Positions 46,643 to 56,432 of a stretch of 64,000 bases of DNA are shown here, piece after piece (the stretch's first letter is position 1; every line of letters begins with the position of its first letter). The notes under the pieces were generated by a model. That model was not told the origin of the DNA. It ran no database searches and was given only the letters and a program-made list of their open reading frames with translations. Where the stretch lies: assembly GCF_000223985.1 (NCBI RefSeq), contig NZ_AFWV01000009.1, positions 124,001 through 188,000 of the forward strand, given 5' to 3'. This DNA is from Thiocapsa marina 5811. GTDB taxonomy: Bacteria; Pseudomonadota; Gammaproteobacteria; Chromatiales; Chromatiaceae. Both the position numbers and the translations under genes were made by a program.

Positions 46643-46780
46643 CGAACCGTCACCCGACCTTCGACTGATTAGGAATTGCGATTGCCGCAAGCATTCGAGA
46701 GGACGATCGGGCCGGGCGTCCCGGCCTGCAAAAAGCCATGCCGGCGCCGCCCTCGAGGGCCGAGGCCGACGCGGCGGCGA

Positions 46781-48034
46781 TCAGGCTTTGGCGCCTGCCG
46801 GACCTTGCTCCACGATCTTCTCCTCGTCGACCGGGAGGACATCATCCGCAAGCGACTCCGGAAGGAACTGCAGAACCCGCACACCGACCGACGTGATCAA
46901 GAGGGCAACGGCCACGCCGCCGAGTCCGAGCAGAATCTCGGGAATCGCCGGGCTATATCGTGAGGCCTCGCCCTGCACACCGTCGAAGAAACCGGACGCC
47001 AGGACCGTCTGCCCGGGGAACATCTGCATCGGATACGCCTGGCTGCCGATAATGATGACGTACATGCTGGCCAAGCCGCCCACGATCACCAAGCCGCAGG
47101 CAGCCGCGATCCAGTTCTTGTCCTTGCTCAGCACCGGGTGATAGATGATCCCGAGCGGCACGAGGCCGCCGACCAAGACCCAACCGACCCAAAACATGAA
47201 GGTATAGATCCCGCCGTCGAGGAGGAGCCAACCGACCAGATCGTGGTTCTTCGCCCCGTAGAGCTTGGTGAGATGGTAGACCAGCGTGAAATAGAAGACG
47301 CCGAGAATGAAGATGCCGAGCAGATTCTTGAGACGACAGAGGATGCGCTCGCCGATCGGGCGACCTTCCTCCGTGAAGGCGAACATCAACACCAGCATGA
47401 AGATGGCGAGACCGTACGCGAAGGACATGACGACGAACATCGGGGCGAGGATGGCGGCGTCGTACGCCTGACGCGCGACCAGGAAACCGAAGATCGAGCC
47501 GGTACCCGTCGTCAACGCGAGCCGCCAGAAGGTCGCGACGATCCCTATGGGGCGGTTGTAGGGCTCGCCGTGACGATCCGCCATACTCCAGAGATAGGCG
47601 ATCACGATCGCCATGAAGCCCGAGTAGAGAAAGATGTTCCACGCGAAGATCGACCGGAAATTATAGGTGGTCATTGCCACCACCAGGCGCTCGGGGCGGC
47701 CGAGATCGAGCACCAGGACCAAGAGGCCGCCCATCAGGAGCGCCGCGGCGAGAAGCCCGGAGAGACGCCCGAGCGGCTTGTAGAGCGGCTTACGGAAGAC
47801 GGTGCCGATGGAGGCGATGTTCAGCGCCCCGGAGGCCGAAATGATGAGGAATACGGCAAACACATGGGGCGTACCCCAGACCACCGAGTTGCTCATCCCG
47901 CTGACCCAATGGCCCTCGTGCTCCATGTAGGCGAACGCGAGTGCGCCGATCCCGACAACCGAGGCGAGAATGCCGAGGAGGCCCCAATACCGAGCGGGCG
48001 GAATGCGCCACTCGCGATAGATAATTCGCTTCAT
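46781..48034 (-). CDS. dsrP: DsrP, NrfD-type membrane quinone oxidoreductase subunit
   Basis: 417 residues with about ten membrane helices (WGLLGILASVVGIGALAFAY, LSGLLAAALLMGGLLVLVLD, IYTFMFWVGWVLVGGLVPLG, and others). It belongs to the NrfD/HybB family. In the DsrMKJOP complex it exchanges electrons with the quinone pool on the periplasmic side together with DsrO. It starts 21 bp after dsrO and ends 138 bp before dsrN. Confidence 0.95.
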   Translation of the reverse strand: MKRIIYREWRIPPARYWGLLGILASVVGIGALAFAYMEHEGHWVSGMSNSVVWGTPHVFAVFLIISASGALNIASIGTVFRKPLYKPLGRLSGLLAAALLMGGLLVLVLDLGRPERLVVAMTTYNFRSIFAWNIFLYSGFMAIVIAYLWSMADRHGEPYNRPIGIVATFWRLALTTGTGSIFGFLVARQAYDAAILAPMFVVMSFAYGLAIFMLVLMFAFTEEGRPIGERILCRLKNLLGIFILGVFYFTLVYHLTKLYGAKNHDLVGWLLLDGGIYTFMFWVGWVLVGGLVPLGIIYHPVLSKDKNWIAAACGLVIVGGLASMYVIIIGSQAYPMQMFPGQTVLASGFFDGVQGEASRYSPAIPEILLGLGGVAVALLITSVGVRVLQFLPESLADDVLPVDEEKIVEQGPAGAKA

Positions 48035-48055
48035 GTCCTGCTCACCTCGCCCAGA

Positions 48056-48856
48056 TCAGATTCCGGAATACCGAACGCCTGTGTTCAAGCTCAGATCTTC
48101 GCGGATCTGACGGCTCGCCGTCTCGGCGAGCTGCTTTCGGATGGCGCTTTCGGGATCTTTGAGGTCACCGAAGACGATCGCCTCGTGCCCAGCCTCGCGA
48201 CAGGCATCGACGCAGGCGGTGGACTCCTCGCCGAAGTCGCGCCGGTGGACACAGAGATTGCAGCTCTCCACACATCCCTTGCCGCGGGGCACGCGGGTGA
48301 GCTGGTCCTCCATCACCTTATGGATGAAGCTCCTGGCCTTGTAGGGGCAGGCCATCATGCAGTAGCGACAGCCGATGCAGGTGTGGCGGTCGACCATGAC
48401 GATGCCGTCGGCGCGCTTGAACGAGGCCCCGGTCGGACAGACGTCCACGCACGGGGGGTTCTCGCAGTGCTGGCACATCATCGGGAGATTGGTCACACGC
48501 CCGGTCTGATTGTCCTGGAGCTTGACCTTGCGGATCCAGACCGCCTTTTGGTCGTCCCAGTGCTCCTGCGACGCGCCTTCAGGCTTGTTTTGAAGATTCA
48601 ACCCGTTCTCGCGATCGCATGCCTCGACGCAGGCCGAGCATCCGTCCGCGCACTTCGCGGTGTCGATCAGCAGGCCCCAGCGCACGTCGCCGGTGACCGC
48701 CTCCGAGCGCGGGGCGGCCGCGACTGAATGCAGAACAACCCCCGGCGCAACGACGGCCCCCGCAACACCGGCGGCGACTCCCATGAAGGCCCGGCGCCCC
48801 GAATCGGCAGGACCGGCATCGGCCGGACGATCGGTTGGTTCGTGGTGATCTTTCAT
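48056..48856 (-). CDS. dsrO: DsrO, periplasmic iron-sulfur ferredoxin subunit
   Basis: 266 residues from ATG at 48856. A twin-arginine signal (DSGRRAFMGVAAGVAGAVVA) directs export of the folded protein. Four ferredoxin-type clusters are indicated by CADGCSACVEACDREN, CQHCENPPCVDVCPTGA, CIGCRYCMMACPYKA and CVESCNLCVHRR. DsrO connects DsrJ and DsrP in the membrane complex. It begins one base after the dsrJ stop. Confidence 0.95.
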   Translation of the reverse strand: MKDHHEPTDRPADAGPADSGRRAFMGVAAGVAGAVVAPGVVLHSVAAAPRSEAVTGDVRWGLLIDTAKCADGCSACVEACDRENGLNLQNKPEGASQEHWDDQKAVWIRKVKLQDNQTGRVTNLPMMCQHCENPPCVDVCPTGASFKRADGIVMVDRHTCIGCRYCMMACPYKARSFIHKVMEDQLTRVPRGKGCVESCNLCVHRRDFGEESTACVDACREAGHEAIVFGDLKDPESAIRKQLAETASRQIREDLSLNTGVRYSGI

Positions 48857-48857
48857 C

Positions 48858-49331
48858 TCAGTGGTCTTCCCCGTCAGGTCGAGCCTGAATCGATCGATCC
48901 ACACCGGCGGCTTGGAAGGCTGCATGCGACGCCAGCTCGGCTCCCGGCCCTTTGGGCACGGACGCATGGCAATCGAAGCAGTTCAGGTTGACGGCCGCGA
49001 AGGCATGGCAGGCACCGCAGAACTCGTCCTTCTGATGAATCGGTGTCGGCACCTGGTCCGCGTCGGTGCGGATGTGACACTCGACGCAACCGGCAAGACT
49101 GTGTTTGCTGGAGCGGATTCCGCCATGCACGGTCGCGTCGCGCTGGTGCTTGATGAGCTCCATATGCTTGCGACGCATCACGTCGGTCGGCTCGACACAG
49201 GACTCCAAGGCCGCCGCCTTGGATCCCTCGAGCACGTAGGTCTTCGCGTCGGCCGCCAGGACGACTTGGGTGACCAGCACCCAAGCCAATCCAACGGCGA
49301 CGAGGCCAGCTCTCACTGCGGCTTTTGCCAT
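48858..49331 (-). CDS. dsrJ: DsrJ, periplasmic triheme cytochrome c
   Basis: 157 residues from ATG at 49331. An uncleaved signal-anchor helix (AGLVAVGLAWVLVTQVVLAA) precedes three CxxCH motifs: GCVECHIR, FCGACHAF and NCFDCHAS. Known DsrJ proteins have one haem with His/Met, one bis-His and one unusual His/Cys ligation; SCVEPTDVM may supply that Cys. It is part of DsrMKJOP. Confidence 0.95.
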   Translation of the reverse strand: MAKAAVRAGLVAVGLAWVLVTQVVLAADAKTYVLEGSKAAALESCVEPTDVMRRKHMELIKHQRDATVHGGIRSSKHSLAGCVECHIRTDADQVPTPIHQKDEFCGACHAFAAVNLNCFDCHASVPKGPGAELASHAAFQAAGVDRSIQARPDGEDH

Positions 49332-49348
49332 CGACGCCTCCACTGTGT

Positions 49349-51313
49349 TTACTCGCCGAGACCCATCTTGATGTAGCCGGTCGGGCAGACATCGGCGCAG
49401 ATATGACAGCCGATACACTTGGCATAGTCGGTATCGACATAACGTCCGGTGGTTCGGCTGTCCTTGTCGACCCGGAAGACAGCGTCTTGCGGACAGAAGA
49501 TCACGCAGTTGTCGCACTCGAAGCACATGCCGCAGCTCATGCAGCGCTTGGCCTCGTCGATCGCCTCAGCCTCGGCCAGTCCGATGACGCGCTCCTTGAA
49601 GTGGCCGAGCACGTCATCGGAGCTCGGCACCTCTTCCTTGCGCAGATTGCGGGCGTGGAAGTTGAAGTGGCCGAGGAACAGCTCCTCGTGCGGGATGACC
49701 TCGGCACCCGAGCGATCCTCGTAGTTGTGGATCGCGTAGTTGGCGCTCGAGGTTCCGCGCATATCGCCGCGCTCGTCGGGAACGAACGACTCGGGCGCGA
49801 GATTGGCCTCGGTCATTTTCTCGAGCAGATTGAAGTGGTGCACATCGACCTTCGGGCGACGCTTGTGCTCGACCTGACGGACGTACTCGTCGATGGAGTC
49901 GACTGCGATCGACGCCTGTCCGATAGCCGTGGTCAACAGATGCGGGCGGATGATGTCGCCGGCGACGAAGTGGCCGGGCTTGTTCGGCACCTGATAGAAC
50001 TTGTCGGCGTTCATCAGACCGCGCCCGTTGTCGAGCTCCTCGAGGCCGGACAGATCACCGCCCTGACCGATGGCGGCGACGATCAGATCGGCCGCAAGAA
50101 TGCGCTCGGTCCCTTCGACGGGGGTCGGACGGCCGTCGACCATCTGGCAGTCGGCGACCCGCAGACCGGTCGCGCGTCCGTTCTCGCCGAGCATGACCTC
50201 GAGCGGCATGACGCCGTCGAGGATCGTGACGCCCTCGTGGGTCGCGTCGTGCACCTCGTGCTCGGACGCCGTCATCTTGTCGCGCGTGAACAGCGAGGTC
50301 AGCGTCACCTCGGCGCCCTCGGCAGCGGCAGTCATGGCCGCATCATGCGCGACATAACCGTCGTGGATCACGGTTTCGGGCAGGTCCTTCGGACCGGTCT
50401 TGCCGATATGACCGAGCCGACGGGCGACCGAAACGACGTCGATCGAGGTGTCGCCGCCGCCGACGCAGACGACCTTATCGGCGGTGATCTTCATGCGGCC
50501 TTCATTGAAGGCCTTCAGGAAGGCGACACCGGAGACGCAGTTGGGCGTGCCCTGCCAACCCGGGACGGGCAATCCGCGACCGCTTTGGCAGCCGATCGCC
50601 CAGAGCACCGCGTCGAAGTCCTTCTCGAGTTGCTCGACTGTGACATCGGTGCCGACCTTGGTCTTTAGGCGAACCTCGATCTGACCCATGTCGAGGATGC
50701 GCTGGATCTCGGCGTTGAGCTTGTCGCGCGGCACGCGGTAGCCGGGGATGCCGTAGAAGAACATCCCGCCAAGTCCGTCGTTCGCCTCGAAGATGGTCGC
50801 GGCGTGTCCTTTGCGGCGCAGCTGGTAGGCGGCTGCGAGCCCCGCCGGGCCGCCGCCGATGATGGCCACGCGCTTGCCGGTATCGACCGGCGCGGCCTCG
50901 AACCCGTAACCCTTCTCGATCGCGGTGTCGCCGATAAACTGCTCGACCGCGTTGATCCCGACGAAGTCTTCCAGTGCGTTGCGATTGCAGCCGTCCTGAC
51001 AGGGCGCAGGACAGACGCGACCCATCATCGACGGGAAGGGGTTCGCGTCGGTGGAGCGGCGGAAGGCATACTCATGCCAGTCCATTCCAACCGGCGGCTT
51101 CTCCATTCCGCGGACGATCTGCAGCCAGCCGCGAATATCCTCGCCCGACGGACAGCTGCCCTGGCACGGCGGTGTCTTGTGGACGTAGGTCGGGCACTTG
51201 TGCGAAGTGTCCTGAACAAAGATCTTGTCCGTCAACTTCTCCCACTCGTGCTGACCGTCCTCGAAACGGCGCCAGGAAGGTTTGCTCTTCATTTCGTCGG
51301 TTGAAGTCGCCAT
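49349..51313 (-). CDS. dsrL: DsrL, iron-sulfur flavoprotein NAD(P)H oxidoreductase
   Basis: 654 residues from ATG at 51313. It resembles the small subunit of glutamate synthase. An N-terminal Cys-rich segment (CQGSCPSGEDIRGW, CPAPCQDGCNRNA) is followed by the FAD site RVAIIGGGPAGLAAAYQL, the NAD(P)H site KVVCVGGGDTSIDVV, and two C-terminal ferredoxin clusters (CMSCGMCFECDNCVIFCP, CIGCHICADVCP). DsrL is essential for sulfur oxidation in A. vinosum, accepting electrons from DsrAB to reduce NAD. Confidence 0.96.
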   Translation of the reverse strand: MATSTDEMKSKPSWRRFEDGQHEWEKLTDKIFVQDTSHKCPTYVHKTPPCQGSCPSGEDIRGWLQIVRGMEKPPVGMDWHEYAFRRSTDANPFPSMMGRVCPAPCQDGCNRNALEDFVGINAVEQFIGDTAIEKGYGFEAAPVDTGKRVAIIGGGPAGLAAAYQLRRKGHAATIFEANDGLGGMFFYGIPGYRVPRDKLNAEIQRILDMGQIEVRLKTKVGTDVTVEQLEKDFDAVLWAIGCQSGRGLPVPGWQGTPNCVSGVAFLKAFNEGRMKITADKVVCVGGGDTSIDVVSVARRLGHIGKTGPKDLPETVIHDGYVAHDAAMTAAAEGAEVTLTSLFTRDKMTASEHEVHDATHEGVTILDGVMPLEVMLGENGRATGLRVADCQMVDGRPTPVEGTERILAADLIVAAIGQGGDLSGLEELDNGRGLMNADKFYQVPNKPGHFVAGDIIRPHLLTTAIGQASIAVDSIDEYVRQVEHKRRPKVDVHHFNLLEKMTEANLAPESFVPDERGDMRGTSSANYAIHNYEDRSGAEVIPHEELFLGHFNFHARNLRKEEVPSSDDVLGHFKERVIGLAEAEAIDEAKRCMSCGMCFECDNCVIFCPQDAVFRVDKDSRTTGRYVDTDYAKCIGCHICADVCPTGYIKMGLGE

Positions 51314-51425
51314 GTCGATCACTCTCCGTACCGGTTGAACCCTGATGCATCGTCAGGGGGTTCGTATCAGCGTGCAGCTCGCAACCCGCGAAGACTGCGC
51401 TATTCGGCGCAAGACCGCCGGGGGG

Positions 51426-52958
51426 TCACGCGGCCTCGTCCGCCTCGTCTTCGTCGTCCTCGACATCCTGTCCGGTCAGCACGATGGCGTTCGACACCAG
51501 CTGGTGCAGACTCACGATCTGGTCCATCTCCATGCCGTAATAAGGAAGCACCTTCGTGAACTGGCTCTTGCAGATGGCGCAGATCGCGGCCATGTGCGTG
51601 ACGCCCTTCTCCAGCATCACGTTGTTGAGTGCCTCGACACGGGGTTTGGCGCCCTTGACGCGCAGCTCCATCAGGTCGTCGGTCAACAATCCGCCGCCGC
51701 CTCCGCAACAGAAGGTGCGGTCGCGGATGGTGTCCTCGTCCATGTCGTAGAAGTGGTTGCAGGTCTCGCGGATGATGGCGCGCGGGATCTCGAACTGTCC
51801 GCCGGGCGTGTTGCCCATGCGAGAGGCACGGGCGACGTTGCAGCTGTCGTGATAGGTGAGAACCTTGTCGTCGTTCTCGCTCTTATCGAACGTGAGCTTG
51901 CCCTCTTGAATCAGGTTGTAGGTGAACTCGCAGATGTGCTGCGGGACCGGATAACGCGGATCCAGGAAATCCCAGGGTCCGGCCAAGGTGTTCAGGAAGC
52001 TGTAGGCGACGCGCCAGGCGTGGCCGCATTCTCCGAAGACGATGCGTTTGACCTTGAGCTCGATCGCGGCTTCGCGGATGCGCTGGGCGACCCTGCGCAT
52101 GTTGTCGTACGACCCGATGAACATGCCGAAGTTGGCTGCTTCGGACGCATGCGAGCTGAGCGTCCAGGTCACGCCGGCCTCGTGAAAAACCTTGCCGTAG
52201 CCGATCAATCCGTCGACATGCGGCTCCGCAAAGAAGTCGGCCGAGGGCGTCACCAACAGGATCTCGGCACCGACTTCATCGATCGGGTAGCGCACGGCCA
52301 CGCCGGTTTCGTCGAAAACGTCTTCTTCCAAGCCCTCGAGCGTGTCCTTCAACGCAGGCCCGGGAAGGCCTAGGTTGTTGCCGATGGTGTAGACCTTACC
52401 GATGATTTCGTTGCAATATTTTTGCCCCACCCCGATGCTGTCCATGATCTCGCGCGCGGCCATGGAAATCTCGGCCGTATCGATCCCGTAGGGGCAGAAG
52501 ACCGAGCAACGCCGACACTGCGAGCACTGGTGGTAGTAGCTATACCAATCGTCGAGGACGTCCTTGGTGAAGTCCTCGGCCCCGACCAGTTTCGGAAACA
52601 GCTTACCGGCCAGGGTGAAATAGCGCCGGTAGACCTTGCGCATCAGATCCTGCCGTCCGACCGGCATGTTCTTTGGATCTTTGGTGCCCAGGTAATAGTG
52701 GCACTTGTCGGTACAGGAGCCGCATTTGACGCAGGAGTCGAGATAGACCCGCAAGGAGCGATACTTTCCGAGGAGCTCGCCCATCTTGTCGAGGGCCTTC
52801 TCCTGCCAGTCGTCCATGAGCTCGCCGGGAAAGCCGAGCGGCGCCTGAAACTCGGGCTTGGCCACGAACGGCTTGCTGTGAGCCATGGTCTCCGGCGTCA
52901 CGGGCGGGACGTCGAGGTACTGACTCAGCTCGGGAACTTCAAACGTTGCCTTAGCCAT
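51426..52958 (-). CDS. dsrK: DsrK, HdrD-like iron-sulfur subunit
   Basis: 510 residues. Two ferredoxin-type sites, CVKCGSCTDKCHYYLG and CSQCRRCSVFCPYG (about residues 76-175), are followed by the heterodisulfide-reductase-like catalytic domain with the FCCGGGGGLLTDDL motif and HDSCNVARASRMG for the special 4Fe-4S cluster. On the cytoplasmic side it is thought to act on the DsrC trisulfide or disulfide. It lies 38 bp after dsrM. Confidence 0.95.
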   Translation of the reverse strand: MAKATFEVPELSQYLDVPPVTPETMAHSKPFVAKPEFQAPLGFPGELMDDWQEKALDKMGELLGKYRSLRVYLDSCVKCGSCTDKCHYYLGTKDPKNMPVGRQDLMRKVYRRYFTLAGKLFPKLVGAEDFTKDVLDDWYSYYHQCSQCRRCSVFCPYGIDTAEISMAAREIMDSIGVGQKYCNEIIGKVYTIGNNLGLPGPALKDTLEGLEEDVFDETGVAVRYPIDEVGAEILLVTPSADFFAEPHVDGLIGYGKVFHEAGVTWTLSSHASEAANFGMFIGSYDNMRRVAQRIREAAIELKVKRIVFGECGHAWRVAYSFLNTLAGPWDFLDPRYPVPQHICEFTYNLIQEGKLTFDKSENDDKVLTYHDSCNVARASRMGNTPGGQFEIPRAIIRETCNHFYDMDEDTIRDRTFCCGGGGGLLTDDLMELRVKGAKPRVEALNNVMLEKGVTHMAAICAICKSQFTKVLPYYGMEMDQIVSLHQLVSNAIVLTGQDVEDDEDEADEAA

Positions 52959-52996
52959 GGATCAACCTTTGCTGCGGACAGAGTGGCGCGAAAAAG

Positions 52997-53728
52997 CTAT
53001 TCCTGCTCGAGTCGTTTCGCCCAAGGCACGATATGTCGGCGCTCGCGCGGGTTGTCGACCTGATTGCGGCTGGGGCTGAAGAAAAGACCCGGTGCATGGA
53101 GTAGCTTGCTGTAGGGGAAGATGATCATCAATGCAGCCACCAGAAAGAGGTGCAGCAACAGGAGCGGATCCCCGGGCAGCGGCTGCGGGTCGAAGCTGTA
53201 GAGCCCGATGAAGAAGGACTTCACCGCGACGACATCGGTGTGGAAGACGAACTTCATCAGCAAACCGGTGCAACCGATGGCGATCAGCAGCGCCAGGATC
53301 AGGTGATCCGAGGGCGAAGAGATATAGCGGACGCGGTCGACAAAGAAACGTCGCGCCCACAAGCCCGCAAGCCCGACGACCATCGCGATACCGCCGTAGA
53401 TTCCGAAGGGCTGAACCAGCTCGATCGGGAGCCACACGGGTTCCATGAAATAGCGCAAATGGCGAAGGGTGACCAGGAAAAGGCCGAAGTGAAAGATCCA
53501 ACCGAAGATCCAGGTCCACTTGTTGCCCCGAAACAGGCTCTCGAAGAGCACGATCTCGCGCGTCATTCTGAACACGACGCCTGAACGAGTGGTCGGTGCC
53601 GGTGTCGTCGGAATCTTCAGCGGAGCTGGGGTGCGCGCGTACTGGACGACCTTGAAGGTCACGCCGGCCAACAACACCAGGGCTGCGAAGTAAAACAAAT
53701 AGGCGTAGACCATGGTCAGGAACGACAT
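52997..53728 (-). CDS. dsrM: DsrM, membrane haem b subunit (NarI-like)
   Basis: 243 residues with about five membrane helices (MVYAYLFYFAALVLLAGVTF, WIFHFGLFLVTLRHLRYF, DHLILALLIAIGCTGLLMKF, and others). Pairs of His in these helices (FHFGLFLVTLRHL, DHL, LLHLFL) can bind two b haems. It anchors DsrK and links it to the quinone pool. Confidence 0.94.
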   Translation of the reverse strand: MSFLTMVYAYLFYFAALVLLAGVTFKVVQYARTPAPLKIPTTPAPTTRSGVVFRMTREIVLFESLFRGNKWTWIFGWIFHFGLFLVTLRHLRYFMEPVWLPIELVQPFGIYGGIAMVVGLAGLWARRFFVDRVRYISSPSDHLILALLIAIGCTGLLMKFVFHTDVVAVKSFFIGLYSFDPQPLPGDPLLLLHLFLVAALMIIFPYSKLLHAPGLFFSPSRNQVDNPRERRHIVPWAKRLEQE

Positions 53729-53807
53729 GTGCCTGGTACCTCAGTGGATCGGAGAGTCGCCGGGGGTCGAGTCCGCAATGCACCCGCCCCCGGTCACGGC
53801 CGCCGTG

Positions 53808-54146
53808 TCAGACGCAGCCGGTCGGCTTCGGCAGTCCGGCGAAACGGCACGCCTGCTTGGCCGGACCATAGGGGAACAAGCTGTAGAGGTACTTGCTGTT
53901 GCCCTTGTCCTTGCCGAGCTTCTTGCCGACAGCCTTGGTGAGAACCCGGACCGCAGGTGCGATCTGGTACTCCTCGTAGTACTCGCGCAAAAAGTTGATG
54001 ATGTCCCAGTGCTCGTCGGTCAACTCGATGTTGTCCTGCGCCGCCATGACGGTGGCCACACCCGGCACCCAGTCGTTCAGGTTGGCGAGGTAACCTTCCT
54101 CGTCCACGCCGTATTCCTTACCCTCGACTTCGATCGTGTCTGACAT
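53808..54146 (-). CDS. dsrC: DsrC sulfur-carrier protein
   Basis: 112 residues from ATG at 54146. The C-terminal arm KQACRFAGLPKPTGCV has both redox cysteines at 100 and 111, exactly as in A. vinosum DsrC. It receives sulfur from DsrEFH, carries it as a persulfide or trisulfide to DsrAB, and is a substrate of DsrK. DsrC also has a helix-turn-helix-like fold and was reported to bind DNA upstream of dsrA in A. vinosum. A second member without cysteines is at 61299. Confidence 0.98.
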   Translation of the reverse strand: MSDTIEVEGKEYGVDEEGYLANLNDWVPGVATVMAAQDNIELTDEHWDIINFLREYYEEYQIAPAVRVLTKAVGKKLGKDKGNSKYLYSLFPYGPAKQACRFAGLPKPTGCV

Positions 54147-54174
54147 CTCGATGCTCCTATCGGTTTCTGAAAAA

Positions 54175-54483
54175 CTACAACCAGGCCTGAACTTTCCCGT
54201 TTTCCGCGGCAAGATCCACGAATCCGGCATAGTCCACGACACTGATACCCTCGATGATACGCTCCGCGGAAAAGCCGCGCGCCTGTAGGTCCGGACCCAG
54301 GACGTAGACCTTCAAGCGACCGAGCGCATCGCTCACATGGGGCTCGACGGCGGTGCCTTTAAGGGCCGCATAGACGCCGTCTTCGAACAACAACACGGCC
54401 GACCCGTCGGTGGCAAACTTCAGACAGGAGTCAAGCGCGTTGCGCTCGAACGGCGACTTGTTGACGGTGTGCAGAATACTCAT
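54175..54483 (-). CDS. dsrH: DsrH sulfurtransferase subunit
   Basis: 102 residues. Conserved Cys20 in ERNALDSCLKFAT. DsrE, DsrF and DsrH form an alpha2-beta2-gamma2 hexamer that hands sulfur to DsrC; homologous to TusB. It lies 9 bp after dsrF. Confidence 0.97.
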   Translation of the reverse strand: MSILHTVNKSPFERNALDSCLKFATDGSAVLLFEDGVYAALKGTAVEPHVSDALGRLKVYVLGPDLQARGFSAERIIEGISVVDYAGFVDLAAENGKVQAWL

Positions 54484-54492
54484 GACGTCCCT

Positions 54493-54903
54493 CTAGAAGC
54501 TGAAGATCGCATCGGATTCGTTCATCAGCTCGCCGACGCGGGCCGAGTCGATCACCTCGACGATGTTCTCGATCTCTTCTTCGGTCTCGAAGTCCTCCCA
54601 GGCGATCTCGACCAGATCCTCTTGAGTCAGACCGCGGGCCTCCAGCGAGGCACGGTCGACATAGATCTTCTTGACCTCGTAGTCGCCCAAGGTACGGAAC
54701 GTCGGCGAGAAGTTCTTCATGCCGATCGCCTTGGTATCTTGCCCCTTGGTGAGCTGATAGACCCCATCGTCGAGGAACATGACGCTGACGTCCTGATCGA
54801 AGGCGGCTCCGATGAGCACCACCTCCAGCGCTTCCCAGGCATAGATGGTCCCGTAGGGCGCCTTGCGGTTGAGGTACATGAATTTCTTCACGACTTCCGA
54901 CAT
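54493..54903 (-). CDS. dsrF: DsrF sulfurtransferase subunit
   Basis: 136 residues, TusC homologue (YLNRKAPYGTIYAWEALEVV, VSVMFLDDGVYQLTKGQDT). It has no cysteine in its sequence, consistent with a structural role in the DsrEFH hexamer. It lies between dsrE and dsrH with short spacers. Confidence 0.96.
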   Translation of the reverse strand: MSEVVKKFMYLNRKAPYGTIYAWEALEVVLIGAAFDQDVSVMFLDDGVYQLTKGQDTKAIGMKNFSPTFRTLGDYEVKKIYVDRASLEARGLTQEDLVEIAWEDFETEEEIENIVEVIDSARVGELMNESDAIFSF

Positions 54904-54915
54904 CTCAAGTCTCCT

Positions 54916-55308
54916 TTAGTCGCCGAAGACGACGAGACGGTCGGCTTGGATGGCCGCCTCGACCAGCTGCCCGAGTCCGGAGATGCGGAACTTCGGATGA
55001 ATGTTGGTGGCGTCCTTGCCGTTGCGGCTCGCTTCGCCCTCGTCCACGATGCCGCGGCGCTGAGCCGCGGCCACGCAGACCACCAGATCGAGGTTGTGCT
55101 GCTCGGCCAACTCCGCCCAGCGATTGACGATATGGCGGTCGTCCTGGGGCGGTGTGGTCAGACGCGTCGAGTTGTTGACCCCGTCATGATAGAAGAAGAC
55201 CCGAAAGATCTCGTGCCCCTTCTCCAGCGCCGCCTTGGCAAATTGATACGCCGAGTCGGATGACTGGTGCTGATAGGGTCCCTCGTTGATCTGAAGTGCG
55301 AACTTCAT
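54916..55308 (-). CDS. dsrE: DsrE sulfurtransferase subunit
   Basis: 130 residues from ATG at 55308. The active-site Cys78 is in LDLVVCVAAAQRRG, at the same number as in A. vinosum DsrE, where it carries a persulfide. TusD homologue. It is 53 bp after dsrB. Confidence 0.97.
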   Translation of the reverse strand: MKFALQINEGPYQHQSSDSAYQFAKAALEKGHEIFRVFFYHDGVNNSTRLTTPPQDDRHIVNRWAELAEQHNLDLVVCVAAAQRRGIVDEGEASRNGKDATNIHPKFRISGLGQLVEAAIQADRLVVFGD

Positions 55309-55361
55309 GCCGACCTCTCGACTGATTGCGATAGCTCTTGAACCGATCCCTCTGACCGCCT

Positions 55362-56432
55362 TTAGAAGCGGATGTACGAGGAGCTGTTGAAGCTGGCCCG
55401 TGCGCCGCGCCAGGTATCGATATGATACTTGGTGAAGGGCAGCTCGACTTCCTCGAAGAACCGCGGCCAGCCGATACGCTCGATCCACTCGTTGACCCGC
55501 TCCCAATCCCGCGCGCCCTCTTTATACGCCTTGAGGATGCGCTTGACGATGGCGGTTGCCTCGGGCCAGCGCGGCGGGTTGTTCGGGATCCCGGCGGCGA
55601 CGAGCTTCTGGAAGGTCGGCTTGCCGCGGGCGTTGGAGTGGTTTCCACCGACCCAGATCGCCAGCTTGGAATGCTCGGCATCGTTGATCTGCATGGGCGG
55701 ACAGGGCGGATAGCAGGCACCGCAGCAGATGCACTTACGCTCGTCGACTTCCAGCGACGGCTTGCCGTTCACCATGGCCGGGCGAATCGCCGCGACCGGG
55801 CAGCGCGCGACAACCGAGGGGCGCTCGCAGACGTTGGCGACCAGGTCGTGATTGATCTTCGGCGGCTTGGTGTGCTGCACGTTGATGGCGATATCGCCCT
55901 GTCCGCCGCAATTGATCTGGCAGCAGGACGTAGTGATATGCACCCGATTCGGCATGTTGGCGTTGCGGAACTCGTCGATGAGCTCGTCCATCATGGACTT
56001 CACCACGCCCGAGGCGTCGGTGCCGGGGATGTCGCAGTGCAGCCAGCCCTGGGTGTGCGAGATCATCGCCACCGAGTTCTGAGTACCGCCGACGATGAAG
56101 CCAGCGCCTTCGAGCGCATCAATGAGGGGCTGGACCTTCGCCTCGTCCGTCACCATGTATTCGATGTTGGAGCGCAAGGTGAAGTGCACATAGCCCTCGG
56201 CGAATTCATCACCGATATCACACAGCTTGCGCAGGGTGAAGACATCGAGGATCCGCTGGGTGCCGGCCTTGATGGTCCAGATCTTATCGCCGCTGTAGGC
56301 GACGTGCAGTAGAACTCCCGGCCGGGGATGGTCGTGATACTTCCACTGGCCAAAGTTTTTACGCATCATCGGATGCATGTATTGCCAGGGATCAGGGCAT
56401 CCGGATTCGATCGGCTCACGCATGTCTGCCAT
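55362..56432 (-). CDS. dsrB: DsrB, reverse dissimilatory sulfite reductase beta subunit
   Basis: 356 residues. The sirohaem/4Fe-4S ligand region is VHITTSCCQINCGGQGDIA, and the inserted ferredoxin domain carries CICCGACYPPCPP. The start is ATG at 56432 with GGAGTAAAGGCG upstream. With DsrA it forms the cytoplasmic alpha2-beta2 enzyme that oxidises DsrC-bound sulfur to sulfite. It is separated from dsrA by about 106 bp. Confidence 0.97.
   Translation of the reverse strand: MADMREPIESGCPDPWQYMHPMMRKNFGQWKYHDHPRPGVLLHVAYSGDKIWTIKAGTQRILDVFTLRKLCDIGDEFAEGYVHFTLRSNIEYMVTDEAKVQPLIDALEGAGFIVGGTQNSVAMISHTQGWLHCDIPGTDASGVVKSMMDELIDEFRNANMPNRVHITTSCCQINCGGQGDIAINVQHTKPPKINHDLVANVCERPSVVARCPVAAIRPAMVNGKPSLEVDERKCICCGACYPPCPPMQINDAEHSKLAIWVGGNHSNARGKPTFQKLVAAGIPNNPPRWPEATAIVKRILKAYKEGARDWERVNEWIERIGWPRFFEEVELPFTKYHIDTWRGARASFNSSSYIRF

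Noticed and set aside
47138-48727. 529-residue plus-strand frame opposite dsrP/dsrO
   Set aside because: Antisense shadow of two well-identified dsr genes.
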